Shown one piece after another: positions 1 to 10,655 of a stretch of DNA of 29,393 bases. The DNA lies in contig NW_025955415.1 in the NCBI RefSeq assembly GCF_022376445.1, forward strand, positions 1-29,393, in the 5' to 3' direction. Made by a program: the position numbers and the translations under genes. Origin of the DNA: Fomitopsis serialis. Taxonomy: Eukaryota; Basidiomycota; Agaricomycetes; Polyporales; Fomitopsidaceae. Each line of letters begins with the position of its first letter. The first letter of the stretch is position 1. A model generated the notes under the pieces. That model was given only the letters and a program-made list of their open reading frames with translations, was not told the DNA's origin and ran no database searches.

Positions 1-184
1 GGATTTCGCCATACCACTTCTCGTCGGCGTGCTTCCGCTGGGAGAGCGCACACCCAAGGCGGCCGGCCGCGGCAACGTCCAGACTCCATACATACGGTTT
101 GCGTTACGAAGATCCCGAGGGTCTGCTTCTATAATACATGTTTCAGGACGCCCGGAGCTGATGTGCGGCTGCCGCCTTGACCGC

Positions 185-1900
185 ATGTTCACTGTGCCCG
201 TCCTCGTCGCGCAGCTCGTCTCTTCCGCTCTCCACTTCACTCTGTCGCCTAGCAGGTCTCTCTTCAGCCGCAGGCGCCGCTGCAGCACTATGGGCACGAC
301 GGGTTTCTCGCCCCGCCGACGGAGGCGACGAAGTCTATTGCTATCGTAGGAGGCGGCAGCGGCGGGCTCGCCGCGCTCAAGACGATCCTGGACGTCGCGA
401 ATGACATTCACGAGAACTGGGAGGTCGTGCTCTTTGAACAACATAGAGGTCTGGGTGGGGTATGGCTCCTGACCCTCCAGGACTTGAGACTGAATTCCCG
501 GAGCTTCCTGAGTCGCCAACCTACCCCCTGCTGCACACAAATACACCACATCCTACCATGACCTATCCCCATGTCCCATTTCCACCGGGTACCGAGTTGT
601 ACCCGGGGTGGGACGCGGTGCGCCAGTATCATGCAGATTTCGCGACCCAGTTCGACTTGTGGCCGCATATTAGCCTCAATCACACTGTCGTCTCTGCCCA
701 GTGGCACGGGCATGACGACTTCGGTGACTGGCACGTCGAAGTGCACTCTCCTCCGGTAGACGGAGACACTGAAGATGTGGTGCTGAAGCGCACGTTTGAC
801 CACCTCGTCGTCGCTAACGGCCACAACCACTACCCGCACATCCCGGAGTGGAACGGGACCGACGACTGGCTCGCGTACCCACGCCCTGGCCTGCCCAAGC
901 GACAGCTCTTGCACTCCATCTACTACCGGGACCCCGAGTATCACAGGGGCCAGACGGTGGTCATCGTCGGCACGGGGGCAAGCGGGCGGGACATCGCTCT
1001 CCAAGTGTGCACCCTGACAACTGTGAGTGACAGCCATCGTACGATTCGAAGCAGCGCGCTCACAAAACTCGATAGGCGTACCAGGTCGTTAAAGAGAACG
1101 CGACTACCACTCCCGGAGCCGACGTGATCGAGAAGCCGGAGATCGCGTACTTCACGCCGGACGCCATCGTCTTCGTGGACGGCTCGGTCGTCGAGGGCGT
1201 CGACACCGTCTTCCTCGCGACCGGGTACGAGTTCCGCGTGCCCTTCCTCAGCGCGCCGCACGCATCCACGCTAGTCACCGACCGCGACTCGCAAGAAACC
1301 TCGTCCACCGCGCAACAGCTCACGACGAACCTGCGGTACATCTACCCGCTCTACCAGCACGTCTTCAGCCTCGCGCCCGCCGTGCCGCCCACCGCGCTCG
1401 CGTTCCTCGGGCTGCCCGTGCTCATCGCGAACTGCCCCTCGGACTACGCGCAGGGCATGTACATCGCGCACGCGCTCGCGAACGCGTCGCTCCTCCCGCC
1501 GCGCGAGCAGATGCTCCAGGAGCTCCTCGACAGGGAGGAGGCGCTCCGCGAGAAGGGCTTCGACCCCTACTTCGTCGGGCACCGCCTGCAGAACGACAAC
1601 GAGGCGCAGACGTACCAGGACAACCTCGTCGCGTACCTCAAGAAGCACGGCGCGGTCCCGGACGACGGCAAGCCGTACGTCGAGCCGTGGAGGCGGATGG
1701 GCCGTGAGCAGAACTTCTTGATCAACCGGGGCTGGAAGCGGATACAGGAGCAGGGCGAGGAGGCTCGGTGGCTGCGGGGTGTGCGTACGGAGAGTCAGTG
1801 GGCTGCTCTGCTGGACAAGATCGCCGAGTGGCAGAGCAGGTGGGAGAAGGAGCACGGTATTACGGAGAAGGTAGTTACATTGCAGGATTACGAGTGGTAG
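185..1900 (+). pseudogene. Flavin-containing monooxygenase (FMO-like), two frame breaks
   Basis: FAD/NADPH-dependent monooxygenase of the FMO family, which oxygenates soft nucleophiles (N or S) or acts Baeyer-Villiger-like; the substrate is not readable. An ATG at 185 opens a hydrophobic, signal-like N-terminus (MFTVPVLVAQLVSSALH). The FAD Rossmann motif GGGSGGLAALK lies at about 349-381, the second dinucleotide motif GTGASGRD at about 972-995, the FMO-type segment ANGHNHYPHIP near 814-846, and FLATGYEF near 1212-1235. An intron at 1023-1075 (GTGAGT...TAG) joins two long open segments cleanly, and the stop is at 1898-1900. The reading frame changes near 251-253 and again near 466-468, just after GGVW, with homology continuing in the next frame. 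Each looks like a one-base loss, so the locus is either a young pseudogene or carries sequence errors. The 3' third is duplicated at 8660-9014. Confidence 0.8.
1023..1075 (+). other. Intron of the FMO-like gene (53 nt)
   Basis: GTGAGT donor and TAG acceptor. Removing it fuses the GRDIALQV segment to AYQVVKEN in frame. The downstream open segment has no good start of its own. Confidence 0.75.
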
Positions 1901-2109
1901 ACGGTATGCGTCATTAGGGTCCTGTATGCAGTATCTAGTGAGTGGTTGCGGTGCACGGTGATTCCAGCTTGATCCTCGAAGTGTACTAATGGTAAGATGG
2001 TAGGGTTTGCTTCTCTGGTCGGGTATGGAGAGCGGGTATCTCTTAAATGTCGATTCTTGAAGCTCGAGGGCGTGAACCGTGTCCCATCGCGAGTGACGAG
2101 GGGTGGCAT

Positions 2110-3667
2110 TCAGTCCCGCGGAGTAGCCAAGAGCGTACGCTCGAGGGCGTCCACGGCGTATTCCGGCACCATCTCAACGACGGGCCTGCCCTGCTCCGGA
2201 CGCGACACGACGCGGGCCCATTTGTATCGGAAGACGTCCCACTGCGGTTGTCTCCCATGCTGCTGTTTGTCGATGTTACGCAGGGCCTGGACGAGCGGCT
2301 GTATGCCGATGTAGTGAAGGGTCGGGACGTACCGTGCGGCGGCGGCAGCATGCCGCAGCAACGACGCGTCGTCGACCGGTATGGTGAACGCCAGATCGAA
2401 TGAGATGGCACGGAGTTGAAGTGGTGTAACGCAGGGGCAGAACATGTCCTGATATCGGTGGCACTGGTCAGTGCCCGATGCAGTAGGACCTGGTGGGCAC
2501 GCACTATGACACACCGCATATGGTCGGGGCACGACACGCGCGCAGCGGGCACGCACTGCAGTTGCAAAACTCGGAGTGAGGGCACAGAGGCGGCGGCTAC
2601 CCACTCAACCAGTTTTACCTGGGCATGGCAGCTGAGGACTACGGGCGAAGACTGTCGTAAGAACTCTTGGGTATCGTCAGCGTACTGATGGTCAGGCAAG
2701 GAATGCGTAGTTGTGCTTGGCAGTGCGGAGTAGTGGAGATGGCGGATGGGTCGGCGGACGGGGAGAGGTGAAGAGATGGAGACGAAGTCGAGATTGCGCC
2801 AATGCTCCGCAGCCTCGGGGACGGATGGAGAAGGGCCGCAGCCGTAGCTGGGATCAAACACCTTGAGGCGGCGCACATTGGGAAAGGCGCGAGCGAAGTG
2901 GGCCCAATTGTCCATGAAGAACGGCTCGCGGTTCTCCAGGTCTAGGTTCGCCACAGCAGGCCAGACCGTATTCGGTGCGAGTGCCAGAATGACTTCCGGA
3001 TGGCGGTGCAGTCTGAGCGTCGTCAACGACGTGGCAAAGTTTCCCAAGAACCGATCGTCGCCTCTGTTGAGACCAGCATCCCATTGAAGGATATAACATT
3101 CGACTTTTCGGGGCCGGCTCTTCATGCGCGAGAACACCCCGATAGTAGCATCGCAGGTCATCGGAAAGTGTATGTCATCGAGACGCGCGAGCTCTGCAAC
3201 TGCATCTCCTAGTTCGGGGACCTCGGAGAAGACCCCATCTGCGTCGAAGATGGAGAGCTGCCGCAGGTGAGTGCTGAGTCGGATGACCAGGGCTAGCTGC
3301 GATGCAGCAGAATAGTCCGTGATGCGTTTGTCCTCATGGAACTCCGAGCCGCTTGGTCTGAATTTGAAAGCGTCTTTTGTAAGATTCAGAGATGTGAGGA
3401 GGGGCATGCGATGTGGAACGTCCGCGAGCATAAAGGCGCAGAATGCAGCCAGCTGCTCTTCATCGCCGCCCTGGACAACTGGGAGTTCCCACTGGTCTAT
3501 CACCACGTCCGACAGCACATATGGTAAGAAGAGTGTTTGTGCTGCACGACACGTCACTGATAGATGCAGCACGTCGAATCGCGAATCGAAGTGCGACAAA
3601 ACCATGCCTAGGATGTCATCGTTGAGCGACAGTAGGCTGCGTCGGCGAACTTGGTACTGGGAGCTAT
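2110..3667 (-). CDS. F-box domain protein (5' end unresolved)
   Basis: Probable substrate adaptor of an SCF ubiquitin ligase. The N-terminal segment SLLSLNDDILGMVLSHF followed by DVLHLSVTCRAAQ fits an F-box. Beyond it is a leucine-rich, weakly repeated region (LTSLNL, LRQLSIF, LTTLRLH, VANLDLEN, VRRLKVF), typical of the large divergent F-box families of agaricomycetes. An intron at 2504-2556 (GTGCGT...TAG, 53 nt on the minus strand) moves the end into the frame that stops at 2110-2112; without it the C-terminus is implausible. The first residues of the open frame (3668-3716) look intronic, with GTGAGT at 3716 and TTCAG ending at 3668. No upstream exon with an in-frame ATG could be joined, so the first exon is missing or the gene is decaying. 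Targets are unknown. Confidence 0.65.
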
Positions 3668-3716
3668 CTGAAGCACAATGATTATTGCAATTCGGCCCAC
3701 TTGAGAATAGACTCAC

Positions 3717-4454
3717 TCTATGTCATGCCCCCGCCCAGAAGTGACCATCAGCAGCAGATTAGTGTCCGAGAAGTCGTGACATGTCCAAGGGACATACGAA
3801 AATCTCGGGAGCGATGGTCTTGAAGCCGTCGACAGACCGGCGTAGCCAAATTGAAGCCCTCGTCGACATTCCTGGATGCGCACAGTTTAACTTGTAAACT
3901 TGTAAGGAGGGTCAGCAGTGGGGTTTAGCCAAGTCTACCGTTGCGAGGCTGGACCATTCGCGCAACGCCGTGCTCGCGCCACATCAAGTCGTGTCGCGCA
4001 CCTTGTGCGACTTCATGTAGCTCGCTCAATACTCACTCTAAGTACCTTGTAACATCGCCTCTGGGCTCTACGCGTCAGGCAGAACAAAATGGAAGCGCTA
4101 GTAGTAGGAAGGCAGGAAAATGTGCGAAGCTTGCCGGCGGGAGGGGTTAAGCGCGGGCCGCAGCTCTTCCTGAACGCCGTGGCATGATGTCATTGATGAG
4201 AAAGGCTGTATCAACCTTGCAGTTTACGGTAAGTAGTCCAGTCATTTGCGACTGTATACCCTCCTTTTGCTAACACATTGCATCCTTCTGCTCTCCAACT
4301 ATTTGTTCTAGAACCATACATTCTTTACTGCAAAATACAGTGACGATGATGTTGGCTACCGACGAAAGAGGCATGTTCGTTTCCATTGTGCTCTCGAACG
4401 CACACATTTTATCCACGTATATTTGCACGTTGACATTACTCACAAACAGATCAT
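3717..4454. other. Gene-free stretch
   Basis: Nothing coding is supported here. It should hold the 5' region of the minus-strand F-box gene and of the acetyltransferase locus. No convincing TATA box was seen for either, and the short open frames have no recognisable content. Confidence 0.5.
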
Positions 4455-4917
4455 GTCAAAATCAAGCAAATATCGCCGGACGAGACGGTCCCGCTTCGCC
4501 ACACAGTACTGTGGCCCAGCCATCCCGTGTCGCACGTCCTACTCCCTGAGGACAACCAGGGTTCTCACTATGGAGCTTCCCTCCCGCACGGCGACCATCC
4601 AATCGCCGTCATTTCTGTCTTCAAAGAACCGCTGCCTTGCGATGTGACACAGGAAGCCAAACTACTCGACCGCGGTCGCAGCACGCTTCCGCAAATTTGC
4701 CTGCGAGCCGTCTCATCAAGGACGCGACATTGGCACAATGTTACTGAAGCACGTCTTCGAGATAGCTGCTAGCGACCTTGGGTGCGATGTCATTTGGTGC
4801 GATGCGCGGCTTGCCACGGCGGAGTGGTACGAGCGGAGAGGGATGTCCCGCTTCGGAGAGATCTTCCACAAGGGAGACATACCTTACGTCCGTATGAAAG
4901 GATCTCTGAGCCACTAA
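4455..4917 (+). pseudogene. GNAT-family N-acetyltransferase, one frame break
   Basis: Acetyl-CoA-dependent N-acetyltransferase fold; substrate unknown. The first part (4455 to about 4640) reads VKIKQISPDETVPLRHTVLW, then SHVLLPEDNQG and HPIAVISVF, a common opening of fungal GNAT proteins. The second part (about 4654-4917) is in another frame. It has the acetyl-CoA-binding signature ACEPSHQGRDIGTMLLKHV (the family Q/RxxGxG/A loop, here QGRDIG) and a C-terminal WCDARLATAEWYERRGM followed by GEIFHKGDIPYV, ending at TAA 4915-4917. The two halves are collinear and need one base restored between about 4641 and 4654; no intron fits. No in-frame ATG precedes 4455. A first exon ending upstream of the AG at 4448-4449 is possible. 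The break may be real decay or a sequence error. Confidence 0.7.
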
Positions 4918-6229
4918 AAGAACACTTGATGGTACGATGAATATTTGCACCGATGTCATTTGCTGGCTGACCTCTATAGCGCTCACAGTACTGTATGGCA
5001 AACTAGAGCGCGGACAACCAGTTGTTATACTGTTGGCCCCCTTCATGACAGCCTGGATAGTTCTTTAGACTGTCTCCCATTTATGCAGAGGTCCGTATTG
5101 CCTATGCTGTACGACAAGATTGCGTACTCAAGTTTTCTGAAAGGTTGCCGTGCGTCTGGGAACGCGCTATATACGACTATCAGACGCTGAAGGAATGGAT
5201 GACATGAGCCTGCGCTGAAACCTCCGGAGAACAAGTTCCTGACGCCCCCATAAACACCATTCGAAAAAACGGGTACAACTAGTGGGTACAGGACCAATTT
5301 CATCGCGTCGTCTACATTGGCAGTCCGCTGAAGCCTCAGCTCGACCTGGCAACCTCGCTGGACTGAAGATGAGGTGATGCTGAGTAGAGCATACCGGTGA
5401 TCCCTTCTCGTGTGCCAGGCAACGCTGCGAGCCAACATAGGAACGATCAGACGTCTGGACAACCGTTACCAGAGCTGTCGCGCAAAGAGCCCGATTACCT
5501 GCATATCGAACAAATGCAAAAGCCTACACTAGGTAGGAAGACTAAGACACGGCGAGCCATGAGGTGAAATGTTAATAGTGTTCAAACGCCGATGGCTAGA
5601 CTTCTGGTCGGGATGCTGTTATCGGTGACAGCTGTGCGCTTGGAAGCTTCACCAAGACCAAAGAGAAACGCAGGCCAGGTGCGTTGGCACCCATGGCGGC
5701 GTGCAGGGTCTCGGGCAGGGATATGTCAGGATGCTGGGTATGTACGACTTTCTCTGTTCCGGGCTGCAACTGGTTACTGAGTGCCAATGGCCACAGAGTG
5801 CAAATTCAACGATCCACCGTCGTATCGTGTACGAGCTGATCCACCTTTGGCATGCCTTATTCTCATCGAAGGGAATTCTGCTTCGAATCCAGCCCATGAA
5901 GACTCACGAGTTTCAAACTGAACCCTTCGTCCGAGAGGCTATCGCCTGCGCAGAAACCTTCACATCGGCCTACCTGAACCTATCCGAGAGCAGCGACGCC
6001 ATTCTACGCCCCGCAGTAAGAGCGTCGAGGCCATAAAGACTACTACTGGCCAGCCTTCCTCTCGCTCGTCGGCGATGGAAGGGAACCTTGATTACTGCGG
6101 TGTATCTGACAGTATCTTGTAGCATCGGATCGAGGGTCCAGGTGTATAGTGTACGTATAGCATGTCTGTTGCGGCTCAGGAGCGGCGACAAGCAAGATCG
6201 GCGAAGAGCACGGACTCAGACCCGGCGAG
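4918..6229. other. Gene-free stretch
   Basis: No gene is supported. A 336-nt open frame at 5701-6036 gives a plausible-looking helical peptide (for example IVYELIHLWHALF), but it has no recognised domain, no signal and no partner exon. The rest is short noise frames. Confidence 0.45.
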
Positions 6230-6237
6230 CATATAAG
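6230..6237 (+). promoter_or_regulatory. TATA box of the FAD monooxygenase gene
   Basis: CATATAAG lies 63 nt ahead of the ATG at 6293 and 99 nt ahead of the ATG at 6329. An out-of-frame ATG at 6256 opens a short frame ending at 6306, which would be an upstream ORF only if transcription starts before it. Confidence 0.5.
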
Positions 6238-6292
6238 AAGTGGTGGGCCCGAGCCATGAACGAAACACTGGGAGAGTCAACACGAGACTGGC

Positions 6293-8513
6293 ATGCACAA
6301 GCCTGAGTCCAAGGTCGCTACAACGGGTATGAACGTAGACGTCCCAATCCTTATTGTAAGCGATCTTGTACTACTGTCATGGTCATCCGTCCCTGGTATC
6401 ACTGATCGCTGATGTTTGCAGGCTGGTGCGGGCCCTGCAGGCCTGGTACTTGCGCTCGCCCTCATACAGAACGGCGTGAAAGTTCGCATCATTGACAAGG
6501 AGCCTTTCTACCGCCCTGGCCAGCGCGGTATGAGCATACAAGTAAGCCGTGTTCATTGCGCGCCGGATTTTGCTGATACACTGCAATGTGCGCTCTTAAC
6601 AGCCTCGTACTCTGGAAATCTTCAACTATCTCGGTGTTGTGGACGACATTCTTGCCAAGGCCATCGACCCGCCGAGGCAGCGCCGTGTGTACAAGCTGCC
6701 CGGTGGCGTGGAGCCCCTGAAGACGATCAATATAGTAGAATATGACGAACCGACTCCTTCGACGCCCATTGTGCGTTGTGTTTCTGATCGCGACATGTAT
6801 AGATAGCTCACCCTCCGGCTGTTTACAGCCAAACGGTGTTCATCTGGGTCAGGAAAACAGCGAAGCGATCCTGCGAGCGCACCTCGCAAAGTACGACTGC
6901 TCTGTCGAACTGGGGACCGCATTGCGTGACTTCGAGCAGCACACAGACCACGTCGTCGCACACATCGTCAAGAAAGACGGTGAGATTGAGAAGACGGAAA
7001 CCGTCACTTGTCACTTCCTCGTCGGAACTGATGGCGGCAGAGGTCAGTCACCGAACTCGTGTGCAGCCAGACGAGCACTGGCATCGATACTATATTGACG
7101 TCGTACAGGAGTTACTCGAAAGAAGCTCGGCCTCACTTTCCAGGGAGAAACCCGCGCTCGACATAACCTGGTGAGCGAAATCGAGATATTTGGTTTGGAC
7201 CGTGACGTACGTCCCAGCTGTGGCCATTCATTCACCGTGACTGACGTTTCCTAACGTCGACACGTCCAGTATTGGCATCTGTGGGGCAATATGTCTACAT
7301 TATTGTACGTTCCGCGATGACAACTCGTGAGGCCTCACGTGTATCGTCCTTTGCAGCTGCATGATACTCCCGACGGAGAATCCGAACTCGTTCTATGTTG
7401 TGCTCAGTGGCCAGATTGACCACGAGAGGCTCGCATCGGGCAGGGAAGAAATCTTGAAGACGATTCGCGCCGCCACAGACAGGCAGGACCTGCAGTTTGG
7501 ACAGCTCCAGTGGATGGCAGACGCTCGGTGCGTACCCGCGAGACGGACGGCACACTGTTCACTGACGTTGCTTGACGAAAGCGCGAATATCCGTATGGCG
7601 AACAAGTTCCAGGAAGGTCGGGGGTTCATTGCCGGAGGTGCGTCCTCCGCTACAAATCTTCCCCGTCATGATTGACCTAACAATCCATCCAGACGCAGCT
7701 CATGTGCACAGTCCGACCGGAGGCCAGGGGTTGAATTCCAGCGTGCAAGACTCGGTGAGCTATACCTCATACTGTACAAGTTCCTCGTATTTCATGAGAT
7801 GACAGTTCAACCTTGCCTGGAAACTCGCACTCGTCGAGAAGGGTTGGGCGTCCCCGGATCTCCTCAATACCTACACCGAAGAGCGCCTCCCGGTGATCGC
7901 CGCCATGTTGGAACAGAGCACTACGCTCCTGAATGCGCTCGAGACCTCCACGCCTGACGACACCGACGACGCAGCGTGGAAGCGCGACAGGCAGCTCAAA
8001 CAGCTCGGCGTCAACTATCGCTGGAGCTCCATTGTCGTGGACGGGCGTGCCCCGGAGAAGCCCAAGGAGCCCGCCAACGTCTACGGCGGTGAGACGGGCG
8101 GTGACCTGCGCGCGGGCGATCGTGCTCCGGATGCCCCGGGATTGGTCTCCATGTCTGGAGACAAGCAGGAGTCACTATCCCTCTTCCGCATCTTCCGTCC
8201 AGTGTATCACACTGTGCTCCTCTTCACCTCCGACTCCAGTGCCATGCAGCCCGTCCTCGAGGAGCTGAGGCGCTACCCTGCTGGCAGCCTGAAGACCGTA
8301 ATGGCTTATCCTCGAGACACGGCCCAAGCCTCCCCAGAAGCCAGCGCTGACATTACTGTTGTAGACAAGGAGGGTCACGCATTCAGCGCGTATGGCGTGT
8401 CTCCGGATCGCCCCACAATAGTCGCCATTCGACCTGACGGCGTGGTCGGTGCGATTGTGTTCGGAGTGGACGGGTTGAAGGCATACTTGGAGGCCGTGTT
8501 TTCGGCGATTTAG
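6293..8513 (+). CDS. FAD-dependent aromatic monooxygenase (phenol hydroxylase-like), ten exons
   Basis: Class A flavoprotein monooxygenase of the PHBH/phenol-hydroxylase type, hydroxylating an aromatic or polyketide-like substrate with NAD(P)H and O2. Exons: 6293 (or 6329)-6355, 6422-6541, 6603-6770, 6829-7042, 7109-7206, 7270-7304, 7357-7527, 7582-7637, 7693-7754, 7806-8513. All introns are GT-AG, 51-66 nt, and the spliced frame has no break. It gives 564 aa from 6293 or 552 aa from 6329. From the second ATG: FAD motif AGAGPAGL at 10-17, and GDAAHVHSPTGGQGLN from about 296, the conserved GD motif that binds the FAD ribityl. From about residue 415 (AGDRAPDAPG onward) a thioredoxin-like C-terminal domain follows, as in phenol 2-monooxygenases. 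The intact structure contrasts with the broken FMO upstream. An MFS exporter lies 2 kb beyond. Confidence 0.88.
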
Positions 8514-8659
8514 GACGGTTTGTAGACCCCATCTCACCAGTCCCGAGCGAGAACCAGAAGAATCGCTCCTCATATAGCCGCATTGTTACCATTGTGTGTT
8601 ATGATCTGCGGGTCTGATAAGAAAGCACACAGTGTAATGTAATGAGGGTCAGTATCATT

Positions 8660-9014
8660 CGCACTCGCATCCCTCGGGCTGCCCATCCCCATCGCGATCT
8701 GTGCCTCGAACTACGCGCAGGGCATGTACGTCGCGCACACGCCCGCGAACGCGTCGCTCTTCTCGCGCGAGTAGATGCTCCAAGAGCTCGTCGACAGAGT
8801 TGCTCCGCGACAAGAGCCACGATCCCTACTTCGTCGGGCGCCGCCTAAAGAACGACAACGAGCAGACGTACCAGGATAACCTCGTGGCGTACATCAAGAA
8901 GCACGGCACGATCCCGGACGACGGCAAACCGTACGTCGTGCCGTGAAGGATGGGCCGCGAGCAACATTTCCTGATTCGACGGGGCTGTAAGCGGATACAG
9001 GCGCAAGGTGAGGA
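8660..9014 (+). pseudogene. Truncated relic copy of the FMO 3' end
   Basis: This stretch aligns by eye with about 1400-1765 of the FMO-like gene. Shared stretches include YAQGMY, ANASL, DPYFVG, NDNE, QTYQDNLVAY, KKHG and PDDGKPYV, at both protein and DNA level. It lacks the FAD and NADP domains, has in-frame stops (TAG near 8772, TGA near 8944) and at least one frame change near 8800, so it cannot be functional. It lies between the FAD monooxygenase and the kinase, in the same orientation as the parent about 7 kb away, suggesting a segmental or tandem duplication followed by loss. Confidence 0.85.
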
Positions 9015-9073
9015 AAGGTAGTATTCAGCGCCATGTCTTATTCCAACGCACCTCCGCGGCCCTTGCTCCTCCC

Positions 9074-10132
9074 TCAGTACCCGTCACAGGTGGCCTCGAG
9101 AACACAGTGAAGATGGCACAAGCTCGCATCCCCCTCCCGGGCAGGGGCCCGCGTCCCGCCCTCGTACCGCCAGCCATTCAGGAAACAGAGGCCGATCAGT
9201 CTGGCGTCTTCGAGGCGCTGCCTGTTCTCGGCAGACGCGGGACCTCCCCAAATGACTAGGTACAGCTCCTTGTAGAACAGTTCTCGGAGCTCGTGGTGGT
9301 TGGCGTGGTACTCGTGGGAGAAGTCTGTCTTGGCGATCCCCAGGATGTTCTCGACGCCGCCGAGCGATATGCCAAACGAGCCGACTTGTGCGCCCGCCCA
9401 GTCGACAACGCCCGCCAAGGTGCCCGTCTGGGTGTCCGCGTGGATGTTGTTCTCTAGCAGGTCGATGTGGTTGGCCACAAGAGGCCAGTCGAGGGCTAAG
9501 AGGTACGGGAGGCGTTCGATGAGCCCGTTGAGCACCGGACAGAAGCGCTTCGGCAGTCCCGTCGAGAGCTGCTTCAGGTCGGACAAATACTCTGAGTACA
9601 GCCATTTGCGGTCTGGCACTGGCATCGCCATAGGTGTGTTATGCCATGCCGAGGCGAAGAAACTGGGTTGGCGTGTGTCAGTTGGAGTTCCTTCTCGATA
9701 TGCATTCTGTCGGAGTGACAGACAGACTCACCGAGCGAAGTCAAGCAGTGTTTGGCGTAAGAGGTAGCAATTGTTAGCGTATAGACTGTCCCGGGCCAGG
9801 TACATGGAGACGCCTCCCACGTTTCGCATCATGTAGACGTGGAGGTTCCCCAGTTTGCCCGAGTCTGTGTGCCAGGGCACGAAGCCCGCGTAGGCCCTCT
9901 CGACATGACGGAGGAACTCCAGGTCGAGGGGGGCATTCTCGGCCCGGAACTGTACGACGAATTCTGCTCCGACGACAGTGTAGCTGCTGCCGCCCTGGAC
10001 AGGCGTGGCCATGGGCTGCTCGCCCGTCGCCTTTGCAGCGTACCGGTCGCATTGGTCTTGCGTGGGACGATTGCTTGCTGAAAAGAAATTCTTCACCTGA
10101 TACTTCGTAAGGGCCGCAATCGTACTCTCCAT
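9074..10132 (-). CDS. APH-fold kinase (aminoglycoside phosphotransferase family protein)
   Basis: Protein-kinase-like small-molecule phosphotransferase. Two exons: 10132-9732 and 9662-9074, with a 69-nt intron (9663-9731, GTGAGT...CAG). The spliced frame gives 329 aa from the ATG at 10130-10132 (MESTIAALTKYQ); the stop is at 9074-9076. The Brenner-type catalytic motif HxDxxxxN reads HIDLLENN, followed by the metal-binding segment GVVDWAGAQVG, as in fungal APH proteins (DWE.A). An N-lobe segment SYTVVGAEFVVQFR with a downstream HVERAYAGFVPWH also fits. Such genes are abundant in basidiomycetes and mostly uncharacterised. Real antibiotic phosphorylation is not implied. The substrate is unknown. 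Confidence 0.75.
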
Positions 10133-10655
10133 GGCTGCTTTGCGAGGTGCCAAGTGATGACGGCCAGTCAATGTTTGTTCGTGTGGTCTGCGAAGGGGTT
10201 GCGTGTTCGGTTTGTGCCTGTGCTGTGCTTGTGCCTGTTCCGAGGAAGAGAGAGATTCAGAAGCAGGAGGAGAGAATCCGTCACCCAACTACTTTGTGGT
10301 ACGCACTCGGAGGCAACACGGTAGTGACCGTCGGTAGACGCGAGTGGCGCGTGATCGATGATCTCAGAAACGCGACTCTTGCCAGTGCATATTTGCAGTA
10401 CATTACATAGCGGTCTCATGTCCCATCTCCCGCAGCGCACTATATATCTGGCATTCCGAACGAGAAAGGATGGGGCTTCTATCATGGAAGACGGCAGAAC
10501 ATATCTACAAGGCTTCGTTTGCAGTCCAGTTGAGTCCCGTCGGTACGTTTACTGTGCAGGGAGCACCCAGAATTACCTACTTACGAGGGAGGAAAGGCTG
10601 TCGGTGGTCTACACATCTACGCATGGTCGTTGCGCCCAGTTTTGCGAGCCTCTTT
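10133..10655. other. Intergenic region between kinase and transporter
   Basis: It holds the 5' region of the minus-strand kinase gene and the 3' flank of the minus-strand transporter. No gene is seen, and open frames in this stretch have no recognisable content. Confidence 0.5.

Noticed and set aside
408..1037. 209-codon minus-strand open frame opposite the FMO
   Set aside because: Antisense shadow of GC-rich coding sequence; no recognisable domain.
1271..1855. 194-codon minus-strand open frame opposite the FMO C-terminal half
   Set aside because: Leu/Val/Arg-rich shadow frame caused by codon bias of the plus-strand gene.
5043..5462. 139-codon minus-strand open frame in the gene-free stretch
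   Set aside because: No motif, no splice partners, no promoter; composition looks random.
5701..6036. 111-codon plus-strand open frame
   Set aside because: Looks somewhat protein-like but has no domain, homologous partner exon or promoter that I can recognise; left as unassigned.
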